Positions 51,881-64,000 of a stretch of DNA of 64,000 nucleotides are shown here, piece by piece. Position numbers and translations under genes: made by a program. Source of the stretch: CAVVXX01 sp963707975 (GTDB lineage: Bacteria > Pseudomonadota > Alphaproteobacteria > Micropepsales > Micropepsaceae); assembly GCA_963707975.1 (NCBI GenBank), contig OY970177.1, positions 992,001-1,056,000 on the forward strand. Reading direction: 5' to 3'. The notes under the pieces are model-generated. The model saw nothing but the letters and a program-made list of their open reading frames with translations. It had not been told where the DNA came from and searched no databases. How positions within the stretch are numbered: position 1 is the first letter of the stretch; the number at the start of each line of letters is the position of its first letter.

Positions 51881-52366
51881 GTGTCCGTCTCATTTTGCGG
51901 CGTGCTGTTCGCGGGATTGTCCTTGGTGTCGCCGTCCGGCATGGCACAGGCGTGCAAGTTGGCTGAGGGCGGTGCCGGAGCGTGCGAGGCCGACGGACTG
52001 AGCTGTTCGCCGCCTCCGGCTGGAACTTGTTGGGCGAAAAAATATACTGCCAGCGGGCCGGGGCCGCCCGGTCACCCTGAATGGTCTGCCCTATGCAGTT
52101 GCTTGGCAGCGCCTCCGCCAATCGAGAGTCGCTCTGGTTCGTCCCTGTCAGTCACGCCGGGAGGCGCTGGCATTGAGCTGGATATTGGCGGCGGACGCCA
52201 TAGCCATAATCATTGGCGCGATGACAAACATCATAGCGACAAAATGAAAGCGGACGATCAGGAGAGACTGGGCGAAAAACCAACCGCCGATAAGGACAAA
52301 GACGCCTCAAAAGACAAAGATCGCGATCAGAAGGATGATGCGCAGGCGCCAACACCCAAAGACTGA
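51881..52366 (+). CDS. Secreted cysteine/charged-residue-rich protein
   Basis: 161 residues from GTG 51881. A signal peptide (about 1-23) precedes a cysteine-rich segment (ACKLAEGGAGACEADGLSC), then SVTPGGAGIELDIGGGRHSH, related in layout to the GxGxxxDIG part of the protein upstream, and a Lys/Asp/Glu-rich tail. The same frame continues after the TGA (52364-52366) for 50 codons of similar composition (GNEGKKEEGKQNDEPKE, DDDDN) to TAG at 52519. The TGA may be a recent truncation or be read through. Confidence 0.6.
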   Translation: MSVSFCGVLFAGLSLVSPSGMAQACKLAEGGAGACEADGLSCSPPPAGTCWAKKYTASGPGPPGHPEWSALCSCLAAPPPIESRSGSSLSVTPGGAGIELDIGGGRHSHNHWRDDKHHSDKMKADDQERLGEKPTADKDKDASKDKDRDQKDDAQAPTPKD

Positions 52367-52668
52367 ACGAATGAAGGAGGGGATAATGCAATTTCGTATC
52401 GCGGCCGTCACGGCGGTAAATCGCATGGCAATGAAGGCAAGAAAGAAGAGGGCAAGCAGAACGACGAGCCGAAGGAAACCAGGCCCGAAAACGTCACCCA
52501 CGATGACGATGACAACTAGTCTCCGCCGCCGAAGTGAGGCGGCAAGGCTTGTGTTTCAGAATTAACTCGTTGATTTGACGAGGGTTTCTAAAGCCAGCCA
52601 CACCTTTCGCTAGGGCCGCGGGCTTTGCCGCCCGCATGAAAACCCCCGTAATACCTAGCCTTTAGCCC

Positions 52669-52697
52669 TTTACAGGCGGGTTCCTCGCGCCTATATA
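52669..52697 (+). promoter_or_regulatory. Probable rrn promoter
   Basis: TTTACA at 52669-52674, a 17-base spacer and TATATA at 52692-52697, 340 bases before 16S. A second, weaker candidate (TTGCGG, 18 bases, CATACT) ends near 52747. Confidence 0.6.
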
Positions 52698-53035
52698 CCG
52701 CCTCCCGCTGGCAAGTTCTTGCGGGCGGGATTGCACATTTGCCATACTGTAAGTTCGCCCCGCGAGGCGTTCTTTCTCTCGGGGCCGACGCAATTTGTCG
52801 AATGTGGAGTTCACGTGCTCTTTGACATTGTGAGTGAAGGAAGGGGAACGTGGGCGGCGGCTCGATCGTCGGCTCAGGCGCAAGCTTGGGTGAATGAATT
52901 GAGCTTTGCTTAAACTCGCGTTCTTCTGTCTTAACATGAATAAAGATGTTCGATATTTCGTCCGGCAACGGGCGAAGCATCAAACCCTTGTCATGAAAAG
53001 ACGAACAACGCGTTCAGCAGAGCTCTACGGATCAA

Positions 53036-54521
<1,486 letters not shown>

Positions 54522-54693
54522 GATGTCCCGATCAACGGCTCTCATGCCGTTTCCCGACATCTCTTTGAACACACGGCGTAGAACCGCCGCCTTCGTTTCC
54601 CTTCCTTTTTCCGTCGCCCAGCCGCTCGTGTGCGATCCGCGCACGCGATTGCGTTGGGATGCGATTGTCTTGGCGAAGTGGCCCGTGCATAAC

Positions 54694-54770
<77 letters not shown>

Positions 54771-54880
54771 CGCTTCGCTCGCGTGAGCGAGCCAAGCGTG
54801 CCCGGCGTAGCCCGAAGGGCGAAGCCCGGGCTGGTGCCGCGAGCTACACGTGGCATTCCATGTATAATAGAGATCGAATT

Positions 54881-54953
54881 GGGGCCGTAGCTCAGTTGGG
54901 AGAGCGCGAGCTTTGCAAGCTTGAGGTCGTCGGTTCGATCCCGATCGGCTCCA
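54881..54953 (+). tRNA. tRNA-Ala(TGC)
   Basis: 73 bases. Anticodon TGC in CTTTGCAAG. The identity pair G3-U70 is present. CCA is not encoded (the tRNA is followed by CTC), unlike the neighbouring Ile gene. Confidence 0.93.
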
Positions 54954-55242
54954 CTCGCCTTCGCTCGCGATAGCGAGGAAGGCGATCACGCCGGAGCACG
55001 AAGGACGAAGGCGGACCGTTGGCCGCGAGCTTCGGCATAGCAAGCCAGCCCTAAGAAACTTAAGACAATCGCGAAACCAAAAGACGGAAACCAATTCTTT
55101 GACAAGTGAAGGCGGGGTTAGCCGGTTTGCACAACCGGTTGATCCGTAATTCTCGATCCAATGATCGCAATACAATACCATTCTTGGAAATAAGTTCGTG
55201 GCTTCTATGCCTGGGCTTGTTTCTGGGCATGGGACATCAATG

Positions 55243-57990
<2,748 letters not shown>

Positions 57991-58217
57991 ATCACTCATG
58001 CATTACGTCCCATGCCTGGTAATAAGCCCAGGCTGAAATCTGCGATCATCATCACTCAACTTCTGAAATCGAGAATTACATTCTTCGTCATGGCCGCCCC
58101 TGAGGCGGCCATCCATCTGGCGAGCTTTGCGCGCCAATGAGTCACTTGCGTCCGTTGACGCGGACATGATGGATGGCCGGATCAAGTCCGGCCGTGACGA
58201 GAGCACCCGTTCTTTGC

Positions 58218-58336
58218 TGGCCTGGTGGTCATAGCGGAGGAATTCCACCCGATCCCATTCCGAACTCGGCCGTTAAAGCCTCCAGCGCCCATGGTACTGC
58301 GGCCTAAGCCGCGGGAGAGTCGGTCGTCGCCAGGCC
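58218..58336 (+). rRNA. rrf: 5S ribosomal RNA
   Basis: About 119 bases from TGGCCTGGTGGTCATAGCGG to GTCGTCGCCAGGCCT, with the closing stem CCTGG/CCAGG. It ends the operon. Confidence 0.95.
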
Positions 58337-58489
58337 TGCCAAGAACGGTTCCTTATTGTCATTCCCGGCGAGCCGCGCTTTGCGCGGCGAGGGAAGGGAA
58401 CCCAGTACGCCGCGCGTTCGCGCGGCGAATGACTCAAGACCCCGCCATCACGTCGCGCCGTAGCCCGCAGGGCGTAGCGGATCACAAAC

Positions 58490-58526
58490 AAAAAGCCCCG
58501 AGCGAGAAATCGCCCGGGGCTTTTTG
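58490..58526. terminator. Strong intrinsic terminator after rrn
   Basis: AAAAAGCCCCG and CGGGGCTTTTT form a long GC-rich stem around GAGAAATC, with A and T runs on both sides, so it can end transcription from either direction. Confidence 0.88.
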
Positions 58527-58606
58527 TTTCTCAACCTGCAACGGAACCGCTGGCGCCCGCGTTTGCTTGGCGTATCCTTCTCATCCGGAACCTGCGAGGC
58601 CGTGCC

Positions 58607-59251
58607 ATGAGAAACGTCGTCGTTTCCGCCTTTGTCTCCCTCGACGGCGTCATGCAGGCGCCGGGCGGGACCGAGGAAGATCCTAGCGGTGGTTTCAAAT
58701 ACGGTGGCTGGGTGTGGCCGTATTTCGACGAAACCTCGGGTGTAATGCTGGACGAAGTGTTCGCGCGTCCCTACGACCTTCTGCTCGGGCGAAAGACCTA
58801 CGAAATCTTCGCTGCGTACTGGCCTTACCAGGAAGGCGGCGCCAACTCCGAAATCGCGCGCGGCTTCAACAAGGCAACGAAGTACGTCGCCACGCGCTCA
58901 GGCGTGCCGCCTACGTGGAAGAATTCTGTCTCCATTCATGATGCCGCATCGGATGTCGCGCGGCTCAAGCGCGAAAACGGCCCCGACCTGCTGATCCAGG
59001 GCAGCAGCGTGCTCGTGAATGCGTTGCTTAAGCAGGGTCTGATCGACCGCATCACGCTCTTCGTCTTTCCGGTCATGCTGGGTCAGGGCAAGCGCTTTTT
59101 CGCCAATGACGCAAAGGAGATGGCGCTGAAACTGGAAAAATCGGCAACGTCACCGTCAGGAGTGACGATGAACACCTATACGCCGGCCGGCGCCGTGAAG
59201 ACGGGATCGTTCGCGCTCGCCACGCCGAGCTCGCCCGCCGCGAAAAGCTGA
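58607..59251 (+). CDS. Dihydrofolate-reductase-fold (RibD C-terminal-like) protein
   Basis: 214 residues, cytoplasmic. The RibD_C/DHFR fold shows VVVSAFVSLDGVMQAPGG at the start, YDLLLGRKTYEIFAAYWP, the nucleotide-binding DLLIQGSSVLVNALLKQGL and ITLFVFPVMLGQGKRFF. These enzymes are NADPH-dependent reductases of unknown substrate. ATG 58607 directly follows GCCGTGCC with no strong ribosome site. A terminator-like hairpin follows. Confidence 0.9.
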   Translation: MRNVVVSAFVSLDGVMQAPGGTEEDPSGGFKYGGWVWPYFDETSGVMLDEVFARPYDLLLGRKTYEIFAAYWPYQEGGANSEIARGFNKATKYVATRSGVPPTWKNSVSIHDAASDVARLKRENGPDLLIQGSSVLVNALLKQGLIDRITLFVFPVMLGQGKRFFANDAKEMALKLEKSATSPSGVTMNTYTPAGAVKTGSFALATPSSPAAKS

Positions 59252-59278
59252 AGCGTGAAGGTTGAGATTGTAGAAACC

Positions 59279-59315
59279 AAAAGCCCTGCCGGTTCATCCC
59301 GCCCGGGGCTTTTTG
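59279..59315 (+). terminator. Probable intrinsic terminator
   Basis: AAAAGCCC and GGGCTTTTT with an inner CCGG/CCGG-rich stem and a T run, after the RibD-like gene. Confidence 0.65.
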
Positions 59316-59326
59316 TTTGCCGCCGA

Positions 59327-59553
59327 TCTGGAGTGCGCGAAAATCACGCTGGGTCTAAATCGATTTTCGCCGCCGCGCCGGAACCGGCTGCATCCAGGGC
59401 TGCTACCAGCGCATGGACATGGTCACGTTCGGCAAGTACGCTACGCGCTTGTTCAATGAAAGTGACCGCCAATGACGAACGCCGAAACGCAGCTCGCGAG
59501 CTACTTCGCGAAGTACGAGCCGGCGATGGCCAAACTCGGAAAGGCGTTGCGCG
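59327..59553. repeat. 227-bp direct repeat, left copy
   Basis: Nearly identical to 60787-61014 (about ten differences). It contains the end of an upstream frame (MVTFGKYATRLFNESDRQ) whose stop overlaps the start of the DUF1801-like gene, and its first 27 codons. Confidence 0.9.
59472..59553 (+). pseudogene. 5' stub of a DUF1801-like gene
   Basis: MTNAETQLASYFAKYEPAMA is followed by KLGKALR, then sequence unrelated to the intact gene at 60933. It is cut by the insertion that carries the methyltransferase. Confidence 0.8.
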
Positions 59554-59727
59554 ACCAACCATGGTACGATTCTGCTTCAGCCCGCAAAGCTCCGCTGATA
59601 GAGTTTTTGGAATCGACAGGGGCTGGGCGCCGCTGCCGGAAGCCGCCTTGTCGCAGCAGTTAGGGTCTCTATGTCTGGCGTCGAATTTTGAACAGTCGTC
59701 TTCGAATGGCTCGAGAGGGTTTTTCTT

Positions 59728-60504
59728 GTGAGCATCTCACAAGAATTTTTGGAGAAGGAAGACCTTCGCTCGCGCCTTTTCGGAGATACTTGGCGGACTT
59801 TGATACCGGCAGTCTTTCGAGATGTGCCGGCTTACTATGACAAGGGAAATGCGCTCGCATCGCTCGGGAACTGCTCGCGATGGAGCAACATGTTCACCGC
59901 CGCCATCCACGAACGCCTGCCACGCGGATCGAAGCTACTCGACGTTTGCTCCGGTACGCATGACATTCCGCTGCGACTGCTTGCAATGGACCCGACGCTT
60001 GAGATCAGCGCGGTTGATGCCAGTTCTCGCATGACGGCCGAGGGTCAGCGCCGCGCGCACACACGAAATCTGTCGATCCGGGCCCATATTTGCGATGCCC
60101 ACGCACTGCCGTTTGCCGACGAGTCATTTGACGCGGTGACGCTCCAGTTCGCATCGCGCCATCTCGAGATTGTCAAAGCCTTCAAGGAGATCCATAGAGT
60201 TCTCAAACCGGGCGGCATCTTCTGCCACAATGACATGCTCCGTCCCGGATCGATGGTCGTTGAAGCGCCTTATCTGGTCTATTTGCGCTTATCGGTGTGG
60301 TTTACCGCCAAGCTTTTCGGGAGTTCCGCCGAGAGCATGAAATGTATTGGCTACTTCGCGAATGCCATACGGTACTTTTACAAGCCACGCGAATTGACCG
60401 CACTTCTCAATGAAGTCGGCTTTGTTGGGATAGAAAGTCGGAGCTTCCTTGGAGGCGTCTTGTCGTATCATATCGCGCATAAACCCTTGCGTGGGATTTT
60501 GTGA
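59728..60504 (+). CDS. UbiE/COQ5-like class I SAM methyltransferase
   Basis: 258 residues from GTG 59728. YYDKGNALASLGNCSRW and LLDVCSGTHDIPLRLL (motif I, D72) are followed by EISAVDASSRM (motif II), ALPFADESFDAVTLQFASRH and FKEIHRVLKPGGIFCHNDML. This is the pattern of UbiE-type C-methylation enzymes, but the methyl acceptor is unknown. It sits between two 227-bp direct repeats and is lower in GC than its surroundings, so it was probably inserted. Confidence 0.85.
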   Translation: MSISQEFLEKEDLRSRLFGDTWRTLIPAVFRDVPAYYDKGNALASLGNCSRWSNMFTAAIHERLPRGSKLLDVCSGTHDIPLRLLAMDPTLEISAVDASSRMTAEGQRRAHTRNLSIRAHICDAHALPFADESFDAVTLQFASRHLEIVKAFKEIHRVLKPGGIFCHNDMLRPGSMVVEAPYLVYLRLSVWFTAKLFGSSAESMKCIGYFANAIRYFYKPRELTALLNEVGFVGIESRSFLGGVLSYHIAHKPLRGIL

Positions 60505-60786
60505 AGCGCAGCCGCTTGCGAGCGCAATAACTTTGAGGCCTGCAGTGGATTCTGGAGATGGGATTTCGGAAGGATATTCCGGAGGCGTAATTGCTATACC
60601 CGCCATATCTCACGAAACAATATTGATTGACGGGTCTACCGGTCCAGACAAGTCGTTCCTATGCACCAGAGAAGTCCAACGGGATCAGGATTCGATTTGG
60701 TGCAAAGTTCTTGATTTTTGCAACGAACGATCATTTGTGGAGCCACTCTTTAAAGCGACCAAGATTTTGCACTTTTACCTCCCACG
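60505..60786. other. 3' part of the inserted segment, no gene
   Basis: No supportable gene, repeat or terminator was seen between the methyltransferase and the right direct repeat. Confidence 0.5.
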
Positions 60787-61014
60787 TCTGGGGTGCGCGT
60801 AAATCACGCTGGGTCTAAATCGATTTTCGCCACCGCGCCGGAACCAGCTGCATCCACGGGCTGCTATCAGCGCATGGACTTGGTCACGTTCGGCAAGTAC
60901 GCTACGCGCTTGTTCAATGAAAGTGACTGCCAATGACGAACGCCGAAACGCTGCTCGCGAGCTACTTCGCGAAGTACGAGCCGGCGATGGCCAAACTCGG
61001 AAAGGCGTTGCGCG
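60787..61014. repeat. 228-bp direct repeat, right copy
   Basis: Partner of 59327-59553, one base longer. It continues into the intact DUF1801-like gene. Confidence 0.9.
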
Positions 61015-61454
61015 CGAAGCTGCGGGCTCGGCTGCCGGGTCTTTTCGAGATCGTGTACGTGTACGAGAGCCAGAACGCACTCGTGATCTCATATTCACCT
61101 ACCGAGCGCGGCTACGAGGGAGTGTGTTCGATCTCGGTGTACCCACATTTGGTGAAGCTGGGATTTGGGAAGGGCGCTCAGCTGTCGAAGTCGGACCCGA
61201 ACAAGCTGCTGCAAGGTCAGGGCAAGACGGTGCGTCAAGTCGAGCTGAACTCGGTTGCGGACTTCGACCGCGCGGAGATCGAGTCGCTGATCGCGGACGC
61301 GGTGAAGCTCGCGAAACTGCGTCTCGATACGAACGCGAAGGGCGCGGTGATCATCAAAGCGGAGGCACAGAAGCAGCGCGCGCGCCACGAGATGAAAGCA
61401 GCGCGACCAGCCTCCACACGGCGTGCGAAAGTGCGCCAAAGCAAAAAGACATGA
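60933..61454 (+). CDS. DUF1801-like protein
   Basis: 173 residues. MTNAETLLASYFAKYEPAMA, the strand VYESQNALVISYSPTERGYE and VCSISVYPHLVKLGFGKGA are followed by QGQGKTVRQVELNSVADFD and a basic C-terminal tail rich in Lys/Arg. This fits the DUF1801 (YdhG-like) fold. ATG overlaps the stop of a truncated upstream frame (ATGA). Function unknown. Confidence 0.72.
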   Translation: MTNAETLLASYFAKYEPAMAKLGKALRAKLRARLPGLFEIVYVYESQNALVISYSPTERGYEGVCSISVYPHLVKLGFGKGAQLSKSDPNKLLQGQGKTVRQVELNSVADFDRAEIESLIADAVKLAKLRLDTNAKGAVIIKAEAQKQRARHEMKAARPASTRRAKVRQSKKT

Positions 61455-61719
61455 AGCGATAAATCTATTCGCTCTTTGTCGTGATCGACCCCAATCTGCC
61501 GCTTCTCATTCCGCCCGCGCGCATGCTCGTCCCCATAGGCGGAAGCGACATAACATTCGCCCGCTCTTACGGCTGAATCGCTTTCGCGGGTTTCATTTAC
61601 GCGGCCTTCGCCGCCACGCTAGGACAGGGCATATACTGAACGCCATTCGAAGGCCCGCCGCGAGTGCTAATATATAATGACTTCGGGCCATTCGCTGAAA
61701 TCCGCAAGGGAGAACCGTT

Positions 61720-62148
61720 ATGCAGCGCATTGTCATTGCCATCGCCGCTTTCGTGTTTGGGATTGCCACTGCGTTCGCGGCGCAAGACATGATCCAGCCA
61801 CAGCCCGTCCCCGGCCAGATCCTTCGCGCCGGCGCCACCACCACAGGCCAACCTATCGAGCTGCCCTCGCGCGCCGACGTCATCGTCTCGCGCACTTCCA
61901 TTCCGGTTGGCGGAAGCACGCCCACGCACAAGCATCCTTATCAGCGCTATGTCTATGTACTCTCGGGCCATCTCACAGTGCATGAAGAGGCCACGGACAA
62001 GACGCTCGAATTCAACGCGGGCGATTTCCTGCCCGAAATGCGCGACGCCTGGCACTTCGGCTCGAACCCCGGCGCCGAGCCCGTGCAGCTTCTCGTCATC
62101 GATCAGGTGCCTCCCGGCACGCCCAACAATATGGTGATGAAGCAGTAA
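61720..62148 (+). CDS. Secreted cupin-domain protein
   Basis: 142 residues. A signal peptide (about 1-21) is followed by one cupin barrel: metal ligands in PTHKHPYQRYVYVLSGHLTV (two His, then the first motif Gly) and the second motif GDFLPEMRDAWHFGSN. GGGAG precedes ATG. Probably a metal-binding periplasmic protein. Substrate unknown. Confidence 0.87.
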   Translation: MQRIVIAIAAFVFGIATAFAAQDMIQPQPVPGQILRAGATTTGQPIELPSRADVIVSRTSIPVGGSTPTHKHPYQRYVYVLSGHLTVHEEATDKTLEFNAGDFLPEMRDAWHFGSNPGAEPVQLLVIDQVPPGTPNNMVMKQ

Positions 62149-62234
62149 TCGCAGATGATTGCGCTGGCTTCGCCATCATGCTTCGTCCCTCGGCAAGCTC
62201 GGCATGAGGGCTCAGCATGAGGGCCTAGATAAAT

Positions 62235-62263
62235 CCTCACCCTGAGCTTGTCGAAGGGTGAGG
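62235..62263. repeat. Perfect palindromic repeat of the CCTCACCCTGAG type
   Basis: CCTCACCCTGAGCTTGTCG and AAGGGTGAGG form a 10-bp stem. This is a well-known interspersed repeat type of alphaproteobacterial genomes and differs from the REPs in the accessory half of the window. Confidence 0.8.
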
Positions 62264-62281
62264 TGTGAAGGAATAATCCGC

Positions 62282-63055
62282 ATGGCGCCGCTTACTGAAA
62301 AACGTGACGATAGGTTGACGATTGCCGCCATTGCCATCGCCGCCATGTGCATCGTCACCGTGGATCACGAGGGCCTAGGCCACGGCAGCGCGTGTCTCGC
62401 GCTTGGGGGCGACATCACGCGCCTCACCAGCGTGTATTTTCGCTGCAGCGCGGCGAGCCCACGGATCGACATAGCTGGCCCCGCAGGCAATCTTCTTGGC
62501 GGCCTGATCGCCTGGCTCATTCTGCAGTCCGTTCCGCCCCACGCGGCTCGCGCGCGGCTATTATTACTTCTCGTCACCGCCTTCGCGCTCTATTGGGAAG
62601 GCGGCTATGTCATCTATTCCATGCTGAAACTCGACGGCGACTGGTTCTTTGCGGCCCAGGCCGCTTTCGGCGAGCCGGATTGGCTTTGGCGCATAGGCGG
62701 CGTGGCACTTGGAGTGTTGTTTTATTTCCTTGGCACGCGCGCAACCGGCGCGGCATTCCGCTCCATTGTTTCCGATCCCCAGCGCGTAGCTCCGCTTGCG
62801 CGCCTTTCTTGGCTGACCGCCAGTATTGCAGCCTGCGTGGCCGCTATGTTCTATGCGCCAAATCGCCTCGACGCCGTGCATCAGGCCGCGCTTGAAATTG
62901 GCGCAGGGTCCTGGCCGCTGCTGGTTCTGCCTTTCTTCATGCGTCTGCCTGCGGGCGAAACGAACGTCATCATAAGCCGGAATTACAGCTGGATCGTTTT
63001 CGTAAGTCTACTTTACGCGGCTTTCGTCGCAACGCTCGGGCGCGGCATCTACTAA
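62282..63055 (+). CDS. M50-like membrane protein with HEGLGH
   Basis: 257 residues from ATG 62282. About six or seven helices. Near the N-terminus VDHEGLGHGSACLALGGDIT resembles the zinc motif of M50 site-2-type proteases, but has one extra residue between Glu and the second His. GPAGNLLGGLIAWLI follows, as in M50 relatives. No PDZ or CBS domain. Protease activity is uncertain. Confidence 0.65.
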   Translation: MAPLTEKRDDRLTIAAIAIAAMCIVTVDHEGLGHGSACLALGGDITRLTSVYFRCSAASPRIDIAGPAGNLLGGLIAWLILQSVPPHAARARLLLLLVTAFALYWEGGYVIYSMLKLDGDWFFAAQAAFGEPDWLWRIGGVALGVLFYFLGTRATGAAFRSIVSDPQRVAPLARLSWLTASIAACVAAMFYAPNRLDAVHQAALEIGAGSWPLLVLPFFMRLPAGETNVIISRNYSWIVFVSLLYAAFVATLGRGIY

Positions 63056-63424
63056 CTACATCTTCTTCGCCGTTTGCCACAGCCCCAGCATGGCACCCGT
63101 GGGGTCGGTGATGATGGAAAACTTGCCCATGTCCGCGACCGGCACGTTTTCCTGGATGATTTTCGCGCCCATCTGTTTCGCCTTTTTGGTAGTCGCCGCC
63201 AAATCGTCCACCAGCACATAGGCCAGCCACGCCGAAGGCGCGCCCGGCACCGGGTGTTTCATCATACCGCCGCCAGTGCCTTCACCCACCTTGATCAGGG
63301 TGTACTTGCCGTGCTGGCCCATGTCGCGGTCCTGCAAATCCCAATCGAACAGTTCGCCATAGAATTCCTTGGCCTGTTTCGGATCGGTGGTGTTGAGCTC
63401 GACATGCACAAAGGGATTTGCCAT
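63056..63424 (-). CDS. VOC-family protein
   Basis: 122 residues. FVHVELNTTDPKQAKEFYGE and FDWDLQDRDMG, then GGGMMKHPVPGAPSAWLAYV and FSIITDPTGAMLGLWQ form one glyoxalase-fold domain of the type often called a glyoxalase/bleomycin-resistance protein. GGAGG precedes ATG 63424. It converges with the M50-like gene without a gap. Confidence 0.9.
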   Translation of the reverse strand: MANPFVHVELNTTDPKQAKEFYGELFDWDLQDRDMGQHGKYTLIKVGEGTGGGMMKHPVPGAPSAWLAYVLVDDLAATTKKAKQMGAKIIQENVPVADMGKFSIITDPTGAMLGLWQTAKKM

Positions 63425-63566
63425 TGCTGCCTCCTGCCTGTGTTGGAATTGGAACCGGCCGTCGCCTGGTCGAAACTATCAACGCCGGCCGCATCACATC
63501 GTTCCAGAAAATTGAGACAATAGTGCGAATGTTTCCGGTGAAATCCCGCACGTATCCAACGCGCCG

Positions 63567-64000
63567 TCATCGTGAGCAGCGCGAAACCTTAACCTCGCAC
63601 TGTTTGCCGCCGTCTTTCGCGCACTGGCGCATGGCCTCCTCGCGCGCGGCGCCCTCGCCATCGCCAAGGCCCCAATAGGCGGCATCGCTATCGCCGCGCG
63701 CCGCTACCGCGCCGCATTCCCGGTCGAACCACACCATCACTTCGCAATCATTGCCGTTCTGAGCGCAGTTCTTCATCGCCTCGTTTTGGGCTCTGTCGCG
63801 GCTCTCCCAATTATAGGAGTAGCCCCACGCCCCGCTCTTGCGGCCATAAGCAATGGCGCCAAAGGCGGGCTTGGGCGGCGCTGGCGTCTCGCACGTATGC
63901 GTATACTCGACGCATTCACCCTCTTCATACATGCTGCACGTGGTCGTGCACACTTGCGCCTGCGCCGGCGCGCCCATACCCGCGCTCAAAGCAAGCAGCA
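63567..64000 (-). CDS. DUF4189 secreted protein, 5' end outside the window
   Basis: At least 144 residues. The visible end of a signal peptide (LLALSAGMGAPAQAQ) precedes a cysteine-rich segment (VCTTTCSMYEEGECVEYTHTC). A DUF4189 domain follows (AFGAIAYGRKSGAWGYSYNW, RDRAQNEAMKNCAQNGNDC, EEAMRQCAKDGGKQCEV). Family members are extracytoplasmic and of unknown role. Confidence 0.85.
   Translation of the reverse strand, partial: LLALSAGMGAPAQAQVCTTTCSMYEEGECVEYTHTCETPAPPKPAFGAIAYGRKSGAWGYSYNWESRDRAQNEAMKNCAQNGNDCEVMVWFDRECGAVAARGDSDAAYWGLGDGEGAAREEAMRQCAKDGGKQCEVKVSRCSR

Noticed and set aside
52386..52565. 59-codon frame with a good ribosome site before 16S
   Set aside because: Its basic Arg/Lys/Thr-rich product looks like a shadow; the frame continuing from 51881 has the more protein-like sequence, so I did not call it.

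Overview
The window is alphaproteobacterial. It carries a complete rrn operon (16S, tRNA-Ile(GAT), tRNA-Ala(TGC), 23S, 5S) with alphaproteobacterial 16S signatures, a perfect alphaproteobacterial LexA box (GTTC-N7-GTTC), and gene families common in Rhizobiales-like genomes. By eye the 16S looks closest to Rhizomicrobium/Micropepsaceae-type sequences, but that genus-level guess is weak and needs a database search.

Region 1 (1-16.1 kb) is an IS-disturbed accessory segment. An IS110-family element (906-2282) sits in the centre of a palindromic REP. It is followed by a LuxR-HTH/VOC fusion, a frameshifted gene, and an 1100-bp DDE insertion sequence (4256-5355) that has cut off the end of a six-gene energy-converting-hydrogenase-related (Ehr, Hyf/Hyc-like) membrane complex (5356-12440, minus strand, XRE regulator at its head). 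A tdh-kbl threonine-degradation operon follows, and then the decayed end of another mobile element.

Region 2 (about 16.2-50.0 kb) is a 33.8-kb genomic island inserted at the 3' end of tRNA-Ser(GCT). An 80-bp direct repeat containing the tRNA end lies at 16129-16208 and at 49948-50027, and a 600-aa tyrosine integrase lies beside the tRNA. Downstream of the integrase is a replication-initiator-like gene with one in-frame TAG. The cargo includes an ABC exporter, TPR proteins, an alcohol dehydrogenase, a PEP-CTERM-like protein, a periplasmic thioredoxin, a second IS110 element with an IS3 element at its right junction, and an SOS module (SRAP + GIY-YIG divergent from a Y-family polymerase + zinc protein). 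It also holds an inner tyrosine recombinase whose putative core site overlaps its own start codon, a catalytically dead-looking retropepsin paired with a TPR protein, a Cas4-like PD-(D/E)XK nuclease, and an SDH-type Clp-fold protease with a lipoprotein. Two families of short palindromic repeats are scattered through Regions 1 and 2, and several genes are decayed.

Region 3 (50.0-64.0 kb) looks like core chromosome. It holds the intact tRNA-Ser, a CBS-domain protein, two His/Asp-rich secreted proteins, the rrn operon with a good promoter and terminator, a RibD-like reductase, a methyltransferase insertion flanked by a 227-bp direct repeat, a cupin, a membrane protein, a VOC protein and a DUF4189 protein cut by the window edge.

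The strongest leads are three. (1) Both IS110 elements carry, in their 3' noncoding ends, a covarying hairpin whose variable part is complementary over 7 nt to that element's own insertion site, as expected for bridge-RNA target recognition. (2) The LexA-controlled SRAP/GIY-YIG//Y-polymerase module also has a decayed second SRAP/GIY-YIG junction 13 kb away. (3) The inner recombinase has a palindromic core site inside its first codons.
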